A stretch of 64,000 bases of DNA from Mycobacterium marinum (GTDB lineage Bacteria > Actinomycetota > Actinomycetes > Mycobacteriales > Mycobacteriaceae), in contig NZ_CP024190.1 of the NCBI RefSeq assembly GCF_003391395.1, positions 6,014,001 to 6,078,000 on the forward strand. Direction: 5' to 3'. Of the stretch, positions 34,032 to 42,757 are shown piece after piece. Every line of letters starts with the position of its first letter. Position 1 is the first letter of the stretch. The translations under genes were made by a program, and so were the position numbers. Below the pieces are notes generated by a model, which did no database searches, was not told the DNA's origin, and worked only from the letters and a program-made list of their open reading frames with translations.

Positions 34032-34234
34032 CTGCGGTTACGCTCCATCTCTCATCCCAGCCCCGCTGGCGGGGCCACCCTTGCAGAAGGGTGCCAGGCC
34101 GGCTGCTGAATTTCAGGCGAAATCCAATAGCCCGACATTCCCACCTGCGGGCAACAGACAATTTCGCACCCTAAGGCGGGCCTGCGCAAACTGGCTGCAA
34201 TTCAGCTCCCCGGAAAACCGGGGTCCACAGGCGC

Positions 34235-34813
34235 CTAGCCCCGGGGCCATTGAGCCAACGCTTCGGCACCGGGCGGGGGTTCCCCCACGTTCTCTACCAG
34301 GCGCGATAGCCTTCGTCGCCCGCTTATCCGCAGCGCCGGGTGGCCCCCTCGGGTGCCGATCAAAGTAGGTGCAATGCCCACTCGCATCAGAGCCGACGCC
34401 AACGGCGAATGTGTATCGGGTGCGTGCGGATCAAGCCCCAGCAGATATCGGTCGGCCTCGGGACTGCCGGCGGCCAGCGCCCAGGCGCGCAGCTCTCGCG
34501 GACCTGGCAGCCATCGCGGCGGAACCGTCTTGACCGCACCACGGGTCCACTCCGCGGCGATTGCGCGCAATCTGGGGTCTACGGCGGTACGCACCAGCGG
34601 CGTGTCCTCGTCGGTGTGGGTGATCTCAGGCACCAGGCCCGCCTCCCGCATCATCTCGGCGAGAGCTTCGGCTCGCCAGGACTCCCCGACCACCACCGAC
34701 AGCCGCGCACCAGCACCAACCATCACGACCTGGCCGGATGCTGCCAACACTCCGGATAGGTCCTCGACCGCGGGCGGCACCGACTCCGCGGCAAAGAAGG
34801 ACAGCTGACTCAC
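34235..34813 (-). CDS. Conserved actinobacterial protein of unknown function (Rv3647c-like)
   Basis: A 192-residue protein conserved in position between topA and cspA in mycobacteria. It has no signal peptide or TM helix. The visible blocks are VVMVGAGARLSVVVGESWRA near 28-47, an Arg/Trp-rich middle (WTRGAVKTVPPRWLPGPREL near 90-110) and a basic helix-like end SGRRRLSRLVENVG. The basic middle could contact nucleic acid, but I recognise no domain. It starts at a GTG. Confidence 0.75.
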   Translation of the reverse strand: MSQLSFFAAESVPPAVEDLSGVLAASGQVVMVGAGARLSVVVGESWRAEALAEMMREAGLVPEITHTDEDTPLVRTAVDPRLRAIAAEWTRGAVKTVPPRWLPGPRELRAWALAAGSPEADRYLLGLDPHAPDTHSPLASALMRVGIAPTLIGTRGGHPALRISGRRRLSRLVENVGEPPPGAEALAQWPRG

Positions 34814-34893
34814 GCCACCGACAGTAGGCCAGTAACCCGGTCCGCGGGTTCTCCCCGTCCGGCGCGGCGACCAAGGCGCTCACGGCAGAAACG

Positions 34894-34936
34894 AAAACCC
34901 CCCGCCGGACCCGCTCAGCGGGATCACGTCGGGGGG
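34894..34936 (-). terminator. Rho-independent terminator of cspA
   Basis: Read on the minus strand, CCCCCCG (34936-34930) pairs with CGGGGGG (34904-34898). Between them lies an inner stem CCCGC-TGA-GCGGG (34922-34910), so two stacked stems form. TTTTCGTTTC follows at once, giving a U-rich tail. It lies 21 bases past the cspA stop and is the best canonical terminator in the window. Confidence 0.8.
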
Positions 34937-34957
34937 ATTCGTCAGAATCTGCTCGGA

Positions 34958-35161
34958 TCAGACCGAGCGGACTCCGGTGGCCTGGGGGCCCTTAGGGCTG
35001 TGGCCGATCTCAAACTCGACCTTCTGGTTCTCTTCAAGGGTGCGGAAGCCCGAACCCTGGATCTCCGTGTAGTGGACAAAAACATCCGCGGAGCCATCCT
35101 CGGGGGCGATGAAGCCGAACCCCTTCTCCGCGTTGAACCACTTCACAGTTCCCTGTGGCAT
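34958..35161 (-). CDS. cspA: Cold shock protein CspA
   Basis: A 67-residue single OB-fold RNA chaperone. RNP1 KGFGFIAP and RNP2 VFVHYTEI are intact, after MPQGTVKWFNAE. The ATG follows a weak AAAGATCGAGAG site. The frame is open upstream but the family start is clear. The 248 bases between it and the divergent helicase gene leave room for a long, structured 5' leader such as controls cold shock genes elsewhere; this is not proved here. A strong terminator follows. Confidence 0.95.
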   Translation of the reverse strand: MPQGTVKWFNAEKGFGFIAPEDGSADVFVHYTEIQGSGFRTLEENQKVEFEIGHSPKGPQATGVRSV

Positions 35162-35409
35162 CTCTCGATCTTTCCTTTTCTTCTGGGTGCGGTGCACCGC
35201 CTCTCGGTGCCCCGGGCCAAGCCGCGACCGCCATACCTCGCAGAGTCGCCGGAACTTCACCCGACCGATAACCTCGCAGGAACCGCGGCCGCAACGTCGA
35301 TCCTGCGAAAGTTTGACACGAACACAGAAGCTACGACCGCGATTAGTCAATCATGTTCATGGCGTCGGCGACAGCCCGTTGTCGTCGATGAATTGTGAAG
35401 GGTTTGCAA

Positions 35410-37725
35410 ATGATAAGTTTCGGGCGCGAATTGCTTGCCGTCGCGCTCGCCGGTACCCCGACCGGAGAACATCCTTTACACCATGTCGCCGAGCTGCCGC
35501 CGCGTGCGGGTCAGCCGAGCGCCTGGCCGCAATGGGCCGAGCCAGACGTCGTGCGCACCTTCACCCAACGTGGCATCACCGCCCCCTGGTCACACCAGTC
35601 CACGGCCGCGGAGTTGGCCCATGACGGCCGTCACGTGGTGGTGAGCACAGGTACGGCGTCCGGCAAGTCGCTGGCCTATCAACTTCCCGTCCTCGCGGCG
35701 CTGGCGGCCGACCCCCGCGCCCGGGTGTTATATCTGTCGCCGACCAAAGCGCTGGGCCACGACCAGTTGCGCACCGCGCAGGCGCTGGTTGCCAACGTTG
35801 AACGACTTAGGGATGTCGCGCCCACGGCTTATGACGGCGACAGTTCCGATGAAGTGCGCCGCTTTGCCCGCGAGCGTTCCCGATGGTTGTTCTCCAACCC
35901 GGACATGATCCATCTGTCGATATTGCGCAACCATGCCCGCTGGGCGGTCCTGTTGCGAAATCTTCGATATCTGATCGTCGACGAATGTCATTACTATCGG
36001 GGTGTTTTCGGCTCGAATGTGGCAATGGTGCTACGCCGTCTGCTGCGATTGTGCGCACGCTACTCGGCGCACCCGACGGTCATCTTCGCCAGCGCGACGA
36101 CGGACTCACCGGGTGCCACCGCCGCCGAATTGATCGGCCAGCCGGTTGCGGAGGTCACCGAGGATGGGTCGCCCCAGGGGGCCCGCACCGTGGCACTGTG
36201 GGAACCCGCGCTGCGGACCGACCTGACCGGCGAAAACGGCGCCCCGGTGCGGCGCTCCGCCGGCACCGAGGCGGCGCGAGTGATGGCCGATCTGATCGTC
36301 GAGGGAGCGCAGACCTTGACCTTCGTCCGGTCACGGCGGGCCGCTGAGCTCACCGCGCTGGGCGCGCAGGCGCGGCTGCAAGACATTGCGCCCCAGTTGT
36401 CGCACACGGTGGCGTCGTATCGGGCCGGTTATCTGCCCGAGGACCGCAACTGTCTCGAACACGCATTGACGGAGGGCCGGCTGCGCGGTCTGGCCACCAC
36501 CAATGCGCTGGAGTTGGGCGTCGACATCGCCGGGCTGGATGCGGTGGTGCTGGCCGGATTCCCCGGAACCGTCGCATCCTTCTGGCAGCAGGCGGGGCGG
36601 TCCGGCCGGCGTGGCCAGGGTGCGCTGGTGGTGTTGATCGCGCGCGATGATCCGCTCGACACGTATCTGGTGCACCATCCCGCGGCGCTCCTGGACAAGC
36701 CGGTGGAGCGGGTGGTGATAGATCCCGGCAATCCCTACTTGCTGGGGCCACAGTTGCTCTGCGCGGCAACAGAACTTCCGCTCGATGCGGTAGAAGTCCA
36801 CGAGCTTCGCGCCGTCGAGGTGGTCGAAACGCTCGTCGATGACGGTCTGCTGCGCCGGCGCGGCGACAAGTACTTTCCGGCACCGGGGGTGCAACCGCAC
36901 GCCGCGGTGGACATCCGGGGTTCCATCGGTGGGCAGGTCGTCATCGTGGAGGCCGACACCGGCCGGCTATTGGGCAACGTCGGAGCCGATCAGGCGCCGG
37001 CATCGGTGCATCCAGGTGCCGTTTATCTGCATCAGGGCGAAAGCTACGTCGTCGACTCCCTGGACACCGAAGAAGGGCTCGCCTTCGTCCACGCCGCCGA
37101 TCCCGGCTATGCGACCTTTGCGCGCGAGCTCACCGACATCGCGGTCACCGGATCCGGTGAGCGCTTGGAGTTCGGGCCCGTCACCGTCGGCTTGGTGCCA
37201 GTGACCGTCACCCACCAGGTGGTGGGCTACCTACGGCGCCAGCTTTCCGGTGAGGTGATCGATTTCGTCGAGCTGGATATGCCCGAACACGTGCTGCCCA
37301 CGACCGCGGTCATGTACACCATCGCCGCAGAAGAGCTGTTGCGAAATGGTGTCGACGCCGTCCGGATTCCCGGTTCGCTGCACGCCGCCGAGCATGCGGC
37401 GATCGGGCTGCTGCCACTGGTGGCCAGCTGCGACCGCGGCGACATCGGCGGCATTTCCACCGCTATCGGGCCCGAAGGACTGCCCAGTGTCTTCGTCTAT
37501 GACGGCTATCCGGGTGGGGCGGGATTCGCCGAACGCGGCTTTCGACGGGCGCGCACCTGGCTGGGAGCCACTGCGTCGGCGATCGAGGCCTGCGAATGCC
37601 CGAGCGGATGCCCGTCCTGCGTGCAGTCCCCCAAATGCGGTAACGGCAACGATCCCCTCGACAAGGCGGGCGCCATGCAGGTACTGCGACTGGTGCTGTC
37701 GCAAGTGGGTGACGATTTACTCTAG
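35410..37725 (+). CDS. DEAD/DEAH-box helicase with C-terminal DUF1998 zinc domain (MrfA-like, Rv3649-like)
   Basis: A 771-residue superfamily 2 helicase. Walker A is STGTASGKS near residue 80, the DExH box VDECHYYRG near 190, motif III FASATT near 230 and motif VI QQAGRSGRRGQG near 396. The C-terminal region ends in a four-Cys cluster, CECPSGCPSCVQSPKCG near 730-746. This is the DUF1998/MZB architecture of Bacillus MrfA, a mitomycin-lesion repair helicase. I chose the ATG at 35410 after GAAGGG, giving the length of the Mtb homologue; a GTG at 35395 adds five residues. It is divergent from cspA. Confidence 0.9.
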   Translation: MISFGRELLAVALAGTPTGEHPLHHVAELPPRAGQPSAWPQWAEPDVVRTFTQRGITAPWSHQSTAAELAHDGRHVVVSTGTASGKSLAYQLPVLAALAADPRARVLYLSPTKALGHDQLRTAQALVANVERLRDVAPTAYDGDSSDEVRRFARERSRWLFSNPDMIHLSILRNHARWAVLLRNLRYLIVDECHYYRGVFGSNVAMVLRRLLRLCARYSAHPTVIFASATTDSPGATAAELIGQPVAEVTEDGSPQGARTVALWEPALRTDLTGENGAPVRRSAGTEAARVMADLIVEGAQTLTFVRSRRAAELTALGAQARLQDIAPQLSHTVASYRAGYLPEDRNCLEHALTEGRLRGLATTNALELGVDIAGLDAVVLAGFPGTVASFWQQAGRSGRRGQGALVVLIARDDPLDTYLVHHPAALLDKPVERVVIDPGNPYLLGPQLLCAATELPLDAVEVHELRAVEVVETLVDDGLLRRRGDKYFPAPGVQPHAAVDIRGSIGGQVVIVEADTGRLLGNVGADQAPASVHPGAVYLHQGESYVVDSLDTEEGLAFVHAADPGYATFARELTDIAVTGSGERLEFGPVTVGLVPVTVTHQVVGYLRRQLSGEVIDFVELDMPEHVLPTTAVMYTIAAEELLRNGVDAVRIPGSLHAAEHAAIGLLPLVASCDRGDIGGISTAIGPEGLPSVFVYDGYPGGAGFAERGFRRARTWLGATASAIEACECPSGCPSCVQSPKCGNGNDPLDKAGAMQVLRLVLSQVGDDLL

Positions 37726-38216
37726 GAACACCGGGGCCCGGCCACGCAGGACTGGCATACCGGCTGTTCGCGAGTCATCTTGCACACCCGGCGGACGGCG
37801 ACCGACCCCTCGACGGTCGACCTCCACCGATCTGGATGATGAGCCATCATCCCGTGCAGCGAACGGCTGGACTTACACAATCCGCTCACACCCCCGACGG
37901 TGCGGGTGCAGCAGAAAACTACCCGGATGTCACTAGGCGCGCAAATCACCACGCGCAGCGGCTTCCTTCGCTGCGGCCGTGCGGCGCCGCGGCCAACGAG
38001 CCGCTCAGCATCGGCGAGTTGCATTGCCGGGTAGCGGCATACGTTGCAGTTTCGCGCTGGTCAAAGGCCGGCTGGGCACGCCCGGGGGCAACCGGGACAG
38101 CGTGGTGGCGTTTGCCCGGATATGTCGGCAGGTATGCGCTGTGCGGCAACGGGATTCCAATATCGTTGGATACCCACCGACTCGTGGCCGCCTCTAGCGA
38201 ACAGTAGACTGCGCCT
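37726..38216. other. 491-base interval without a supported gene
   Basis: In Mtb this neighbourhood carries the small PE33 gene; no PE signature is found here in any frame. A minus-strand frame of 100 codons (37722-38024) ends in a Cys-rich CQSCVAGPRCS and overlaps the helicase stop. Its composition (many Arg, Ser, Val) and lack of a ribosome site make it doubtful. The promoter of the sensor protein gene must lie near 38150-38210. Confidence 0.55.
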
Positions 38217-39248
38217 ATGACCCACGACTGGCTGCTCGTGGAGACCCTGGGGGACGAACCCGCGGTGGTGGCGCAGGGGCGTCAACTCAAAAGTCTCGTT
38301 CCGATCACCAAGTTCCTGCGCCGCAGCCCCTACCTTTCCGCAGTTCGCACCGCGATCGCCGAATCGCTACAGACTGGGCAGAGCCTGACCAGCATCACTC
38401 CCAAGAGCGACCGGGTGATCCGCACCGAACCAGTCGTGATGTCAGACGGCCGCATTCATGGTGTGCATGTGTGGACCGGTCCCGCCAACGAGGAGCCGCC
38501 CGAACGGCCAACGCCAGGCCCCCTCAAGTGGAATCTGACCCTGGGAGTGGCAACCGACACCCGGGAGTCGTTGGCCAACAGCGGCAAGAATCCGGACCTC
38601 GAAGTCACCTACGGCCGGGCCTTCGCCGAAGATCTGCCGTCCCGGGAGCTCAACCCGAACGAGACCAAGTTCCTGGCCATGGTCGTCAAACCGGAGCCAG
38701 GTCAAACTTTGTGCAGCACATGGGATCTAACCGACTGGCGCGGGAAGCCGATCCGAATCGGATTTGCCGTACGCAGCGCCCTGGAAGAGGGCCCAGACGG
38801 CCGTGAACACCTGGTCGCACGAGCGATCAATTGGCGGGCCGAGCAGAAGGAACCGGTGGTGCCGATCGACGATCTGGCCCGGCGGATACTGAACGGACTT
38901 GCGCAAGTCGGGGTTCACCGCGCACTGGTTGACCTGAACAATTGGTCGCTGCTCAAGTGGCTCGATGAGCCGTGCTCCTTCTACGACTGGAGGCGAAGCG
39001 AGGAAGACGGGCCGCGGGTTCATCCCGACGACAGGCCTGTGATCGCTTCCATGACAGATAAATTCGCGAAAGGGGCGGCCAGCGCGGTGCTACGGCTACC
39101 CGGGCGCGGTGCTGACGAATGGGTGCCGGTCCACGTCACGGTCAACCGAATCGAACTCGAACCGGAGACGTTCGCCGGACTGATTTCGCTGCGATTGCCC
39201 AGCGAGGAAGAACTCGCCGAGGCCGGCCTTCCGGCGGCCGCAGAGTAG
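38217..39248 (+). CDS. Multi-sensor-domain protein (Rv3651-like)
   Basis: A 343-residue soluble protein. Mtb Rv3651 has been described as a triple sensor-domain protein with PAS/GAF-like folds. I see no signal peptide, TM helix or catalytic output domain. Recognisable blocks are WLLVETLGDEPAVVAQGRQLKS at the start (split here for length), the middle WDLTDWRGKPIRIGFAV near 170-186, and WLDEPCSFYDWRRSEEDGP near 243. The ligand is unknown. It starts at an ATG and is convergent with the tad locus, whose last gene stops 8 bases away. Confidence 0.75.
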   Translation: MTHDWLLVETLGDEPAVVAQGRQLKSLVPITKFLRRSPYLSAVRTAIAESLQTGQSLTSITPKSDRVIRTEPVVMSDGRIHGVHVWTGPANEEPPERPTPGPLKWNLTLGVATDTRESLANSGKNPDLEVTYGRAFAEDLPSRELNPNETKFLAMVVKPEPGQTLCSTWDLTDWRGKPIRIGFAVRSALEEGPDGREHLVARAINWRAEQKEPVVPIDDLARRILNGLAQVGVHRALVDLNNWSLLKWLDEPCSFYDWRRSEEDGPRVHPDDRPVIASMTDKFAKGAASAVLRLPGRGADEWVPVHVTVNRIELEPETFAGLISLRLPSEEELAEAGLPAAAE

Positions 39249-39256
39249 ACCCGATT

Positions 39257-39595
39257 TCACTGTCGATGAATTGAGTGGGCCCGCTCTGGCGTATCGATCG
39301 GCCCGGCCCTGGCAACCGCGCGCGCGGCGCCCGCAAAGCCGATCGGCACCTCGACCGTGACGACCACGTCAAGCTCACGCACCACACATCCGACGTCACC
39401 GACCCGCATCGCCCGGGCCACCGCCGCTGCACGCGCGCAGGCCTGCGCCGCACCGGAGCTTAGCCGTGCCGCGCCGGCCAGTGCGGCAAGATCCGCCGAC
39501 GTCTGAGCCCGGTGCCGGGCCACCATCGCCGCACCCAGGTACACACCGGTGCCGGCAATGCACAGCAAGACGGCAATCATCGAGGCCGCGAGCAA
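39257..39595 (-). CDS. TadE-like secreted/pilus-associated protein (Rv3654c-like)
   Basis: Last gene of the tad operon, about 107-112 residues. A hydrophobic N-terminus (LLAASMIAVLLCIAGTGVYLGA, split by a start choice) leads to a helix VARHRAQTSADLAALAGAA typical of TadE/G-like proteins, then a short beta-rich end. Homologues have RGSAT right before the hydrophobic stretch. Here those residues (DDRGSAT) are encoded in frame upstream of the first ordinary starts, TTG 39595 and ATG 39580. The true start may therefore be a TTG at 39682 or a rare codon. Mtb Rv3654c has been reported to affect host-cell apoptosis. Confidence 0.65.
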   Translation of the reverse strand: MLAASMIAVLLCIAGTGVYLGAAMVARHRAQTSADLAALAGAARLSSGAAQACARAAAVARAMRVGDVGCVVRELDVVVTVEVPIGFAGAARAVARAGPIDTPERAHSIHRQ

Positions 39596-39611
39596 GGTAG
39601 CCGAACCGCGG

Positions 39612-39938
39612 TCATCCCGGCTCTGCGACGGCGACCGCCTCAGCGGATATAGCCAATTCCGGCAATAGCTTTGAACGTGCAACCACCGAGACGAGCACCA
39701 GCTCACCGTCTCTTCGCAGCCGAACCCGCGCGGCCGGCGGCGCAATCGCTCGAGCGACCTGCAGGGCCGTGCCAGTGTCGCCACGCGCGGCCAACCGGGC
39801 CGCCTCGCGAGCGGCATCCACGCAGCGCAATTGCATTGACAACGCACAGATCCCGGCCAGACACAGCGCCAGCACCACGACCAGCGAGGCGATCGCCAGG
39901 GCCGCTTCAACACTGCTGAACCCGGCATCGGTACCTAG
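39612..39938 (-). CDS. TadE-like pseudopilin-type protein (Rv3655c-like), start unresolved
   Basis: About 108 residues. A prepilin-like segment GFSSVEAALAIASLVVV (Gly before FSSxE, then a hydrophobic helix) begins near the N-terminus, followed by CVDAAREAARLAARGD and a C-terminal ARSKLLPELAISAEAVAVAEPG part. The frame is certain, but there is no ATG, GTG or TTG between the pilin stop and the prepilin motif. The first, a GTG at 39878, falls inside the hydrophobic helix. The upper coordinate is therefore approximate. It overlaps or abuts the pilin gene and is followed by the second TadE-like gene. Confidence 0.6.
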   Translation of the reverse strand, partial: LGTDAGFSSVEAALAIASLVVVLALCLAGICALSMQLRCVDAAREAARLAARGDTGTALQVARAIAPPAARVRLRRDGELVLVSVVARSKLLPELAISAEAVAVAEPG

Positions 39939-40135
39939 ACCTTGGTGCTCAGCGCCCGGGTGATGATGCGGGTCAACGCGGACACGACCGAATCTCCGGT
40001 CACAACCGTGTACAGGATGGCCCCGAACGCGGCCGCTGCGATTGTGCCCAAAGCATATTCGACGGTGGACATGCCCGAGTCGTCGGTCGCCAGCAGGGTC
40101 AGGCGAGCCAGCATCACCCGAAAAATGTTGTTCAT
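39935..40135 (-). CDS. Flp-type pilin-like protein, DUF4244 (Rv3656c-like)
   Basis: A 66-residue protein. A short basic leader is followed by DDSGMSTVEYALGTIAAAAFGAILYTVV: a Gly before MSTVEY gives the class IV prepilin cleavage pattern with Glu at +5 and a hydrophobic helix. This is the layout of Flp/Tad pilins and predicts cleavage after Gly22. The C-terminus is short (ITRALSTKV). The ATG at 40135 has an AAGGGA site; the TTG just before it is also in frame. It is the likely structural subunit for the machine encoded upstream. Confidence 0.85.
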   Translation of the reverse strand: MNNIFRVMLARLTLLATDDSGMSTVEYALGTIAAAAFGAILYTVVTGDSVVSALTRIITRALSTKV

Positions 40136-40159
40136 CAATATATTCCCTTCCCCGGATAG

Positions 40160-40762
40160 TCACAGCAGACCGGAATTCAGCACCTTGGCGGCCAACCCGG
40201 CCAGCACCGGAACAATGCCCAGACACACGAAGGCCGGTAGAAAACACAGCCCGAGGGGACCGGCAATGAGCACACCGGCACGTTCGGCGGCCGCCGTGGC
40301 CGCGTGCGTCGCATCGTGGCGTGACTGCGCGGCCAGTTCGCCGACAGCATCGGAGAGTGCGGCGCCGGAGCAAGCCGAGCGCCGCGCCAAGCGCAGCAAC
40401 GCATCTACGTGGCCGTCGACCGAACTCAGCGGCAACTCCGGCGGGGCCGACCAGGCTACGGACGGGTCGGCGCCCAACACCAGCAACTCGGCGGCGCGCG
40501 ACAGCACCCGCGCGAGCCCCGGTGGCGCCGATCGGGCGGTCGCCGCGGCGGCCGCCGACACCGCCATACCCGAGGCCAGACAAACGGCGAACACATCCAG
40601 GCACGATGCGAACGCCAGCGGATCCTCACCACGCGCTGGCCGGGTTGGCTGTTCCACCCCAAGCGCACCCGGGTGCGACGGCGTCCTGGGCCGTGCCCGC
40701 ACCGCCGCGCGCCGGCCCCCGACCGATAGCGCCATGGCCAACAGGATTGCGGCAATGCTCAT
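40160..40762 (-). CDS. TadC-like membrane platform protein (T2SSF family, Rv3657c-like)
   Basis: A 200-residue membrane protein with an N-terminal TM (MSIAAILLAMALSVGG), a cytoplasmic helical T2SSF-type domain (residues ~45-150, DALLRLARRSACSGAALSDA) and a C-terminal TM pair (LIAGPLGLCFLPAFVCLG and onwards). It would form the inner-membrane platform with the TadB-like protein. Its start follows that gene's stop by 25 bases. Shorter than Tad platform proteins of Gram-negatives, as in other actinobacterial loci. Confidence 0.82.
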   Translation of the reverse strand: MSIAAILLAMALSVGGRRAAVRARPRTPSHPGALGVEQPTRPARGEDPLAFASCLDVFAVCLASGMAVSAAAAATARSAPPGLARVLSRAAELLVLGADPSVAWSAPPELPLSSVDGHVDALLRLARRSACSGAALSDAVGELAAQSRHDATHAATAAAERAGVLIAGPLGLCFLPAFVCLGIVPVLAGLAAKVLNSGLL

Positions 40763-40787
40763 GAGCGCGCTGCCAATCGGGGCCTGC

Positions 40788-41591
40788 TCATGGCATCACC
40801 CGGTCGGTGATCCGGTCCGACCACCACAGACCACCGGCCGCCAGGGCCAGGCCGACCACCAGCAGCCAGCCGCCCAGATGCCCGCCGAGCAAGAAGGCCA
40901 ACGGCTGGGCTCCGATGAGCTGCCCCAGCACCACCCCGAGTACCGGCAGCCCAGCCAGAATGCCCGCGCTGGCGCGGGCGCCGGCCAGTCCCGCCGAAAC
41001 CTTTGCCGAAAATCGTTGACGTTGCGCGACATCACGTTGGGCGGCCCGCATCAGGGTGGCAATGGCCAGACCGTGGTCACTGGCCAATTGCCAGTACACG
41101 GCCAGTCGTTCCCAATGCGAGGGCAGGGCCGACCGCCGGGCGGCCGCACGCAGGCCACCGGTGACGTCAGCACCCAATCGGGCGTGTGCCGCCACACCAC
41201 GCATGGCCGCAGCCACCGGACCATCGGTTTCGTCGGCGGCGACGCCGAATGCGCGCACCGGATGGGCACCCACGCGCAGCTCACCGACCAAAATCTCGAG
41301 TGCCGCCTCCAACGCCCGCCCCTCCCGCACGCCGCGGGCACGGACCAGGCGCCGGCGACGACGCCGGCTCGCGGTCCCCGCCCCCACCGCGACCGCAAGC
41401 ACGGTTGTCAGTGGCATCACCAGGACGGCGCCCGCCAGCGCGCAGGCGAGCAGACAGCCGAGCCATCGCGTTGCGGATAGCCAATTCGAGTGCCCACGAA
41501 CATCGTTGACGGTGATCCGGCGCCGCACCGGAACCGACAGCACGGCGATCGCGGCCGCAACCATCAGCGCGGCCGGCACCAGACCGGTCAT
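40788..41591 (-). CDS. TadB-like membrane platform protein (T2SSF family, Rv3658c-like)
   Basis: A 267-residue inner-membrane protein. Two TM helices lie at the N-terminus (LVPAALMVAAAIAVLSV and the region around residue 40-65). A cytoplasmic T2SSF domain, residues ~80-200, contains LEAALEILVGELRVGAHP and AVYWQLASDHGLAI. Two TM helices are at the end. The ATG overlaps the ATPase stop by 4 nt, which decides the start (MTGLVPAAL) over an open upstream Arg-rich stretch. Confidence 0.85.
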   Translation of the reverse strand: MTGLVPAALMVAAAIAVLSVPVRRRITVNDVRGHSNWLSATRWLGCLLACALAGAVLVMPLTTVLAVAVGAGTASRRRRRRLVRARGVREGRALEAALEILVGELRVGAHPVRAFGVAADETDGPVAAAMRGVAAHARLGADVTGGLRAAARRSALPSHWERLAVYWQLASDHGLAIATLMRAAQRDVAQRQRFSAKVSAGLAGARASAGILAGLPVLGVVLGQLIGAQPLAFLLGGHLGGWLLVVGLALAAGGLWWSDRITDRVMP

Positions 41592-42757
41592 GGCGTCCCC
41601 CGCCCGCTGAGCAGGCCGCGCAACACGGCGCCGCCGTCTTGCGCCATGCCCCGGTCCGCGTGCCACGCGGTCACCGCCGCAACGAGACCGTCTTCGGCCC
41701 TGTGTAGAACGGCAATCTCGCTGAGCCGGCGCCGCCCGCCCTGATCGCGGGTGACGTGCAGCAGCACCTGCACCGCCGCGGCAAGCTGGCTGTGCAGCGC
41801 CGCGCGGTCCAAGCCCCCCAGGGCGCCCAGCGCCTCCAGCCGAGCCGGAACCTCACCGGGGCTGTTGGCGTGCACGGTGCCCGCGCCGCCCTCGTGTCCG
41901 GTGTTCAGCGCCGCGAGCAGGTCCACCACTTCGGCTCCCCGAACCTCGCCGACGACGATGCGGTCGGGCCGCATCCGCAGCGCCTGGCGGACGAGTTGGC
42001 GCAGCGTGACTTCGCCGGCGCCTTCGACATTCGCGCAGCGGGCCACCAGTTTGACCAGGTGTGGGTGCCTCGGAGCCAACTCCGCAGCGTCTTCGACGCA
42101 CACGATCCGCTCCAAGCCGGCGACGGCTCCCAACATCGCGGCGAGCAGGGTCGTCTTTCCGGCACCGGTACCCCCGCACACCAGGAATGCCAGACGCGCG
42201 GCAAGGATTTCACCGACCAGCTCGGCGGCTTGCTCGGCGATCGCGCCGGAGGCGATGAGCGCCGCCAGATCCACTGTGGTGGGCCGCAGCACGCGCAGCG
42301 ACAGGCAGGTGCCGGCGGCGGCCACCGGTGGCAGCACGGCGTGCAGCCGCACCGTCAGTCCACCGGTACCGATCCCACCGAGATGTCCGTCCACCCAGGG
42401 TTGCGCGTCATCGAGCCGGCGTCCCGCCGCCAACGCCAGCCGTTGCGCCAGCCGCCGCACCGCCGCCTCGTCGGCGAATCGAACCTCGCTGCGGCGCAGC
42501 CCGTTTCCATCGTCAACCCACACCGCGTCGGGCGCGGTGACAAGGACGTCCGTGGTGCCGTCGGCACACAACAGAGGCTCGAGAATGCCGGCACCGGTCA
42601 GCTCGGTCTGCAGCACCCGAAGATTGGCGAGCACCTCCGTGTCGCCAAGCATCCCGCCAGACTCGGCGCGGATCGCCGCCGCCACCACGCTGGGTCTCAG
42701 CGGCCCGGGTTCGGTCGTCAGCCGCTCACGGACACGTTCGATCAGTGGTCCGTTCAT
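41588..42757 (-). CDS. TadA/CpaF-type secretion ATPase (Rv3659c-like)
   Basis: A 389-residue type II/IV secretion ATPase that would power pilus assembly or export. Walker A is CGGTGAGKTTLLAAML near 196, the Asp box follows in IVCVEDAAEL, Walker B is in RIVVGEVRGAEVVDLL near 265, and the His box region has NTGHEGGAGTVHAN near 282. An N-terminal domain of about 150 residues precedes it. It is coupled by ATGA overlaps to both neighbours. The nearest relatives are the CpaF/TadA proteins of Flp pilus loci. Confidence 0.92.
   Translation of the reverse strand: MNGPLIERVRERLTTEPGPLRPSVVAAAIRAESGGMLGDTEVLANLRVLQTELTGAGILEPLLCADGTTDVLVTAPDAVWVDDGNGLRRSEVRFADEAAVRRLAQRLALAAGRRLDDAQPWVDGHLGGIGTGGLTVRLHAVLPPVAAAGTCLSLRVLRPTTVDLAALIASGAIAEQAAELVGEILAARLAFLVCGGTGAGKTTLLAAMLGAVAGLERIVCVEDAAELAPRHPHLVKLVARCANVEGAGEVTLRQLVRQALRMRPDRIVVGEVRGAEVVDLLAALNTGHEGGAGTVHANSPGEVPARLEALGALGGLDRAALHSQLAAAVQVLLHVTRDQGGRRRLSEIAVLHRAEDGLVAAVTAWHADRGMAQDGGAVLRGLLSGRGTP

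Noticed and set aside
37722..38024. A 100-codon minus-strand frame with a Cys-rich end
   Set aside because: It overlaps the helicase stop and lacks a ribosome site. The Cys cluster alone is weak evidence, so I left it as intergenic.
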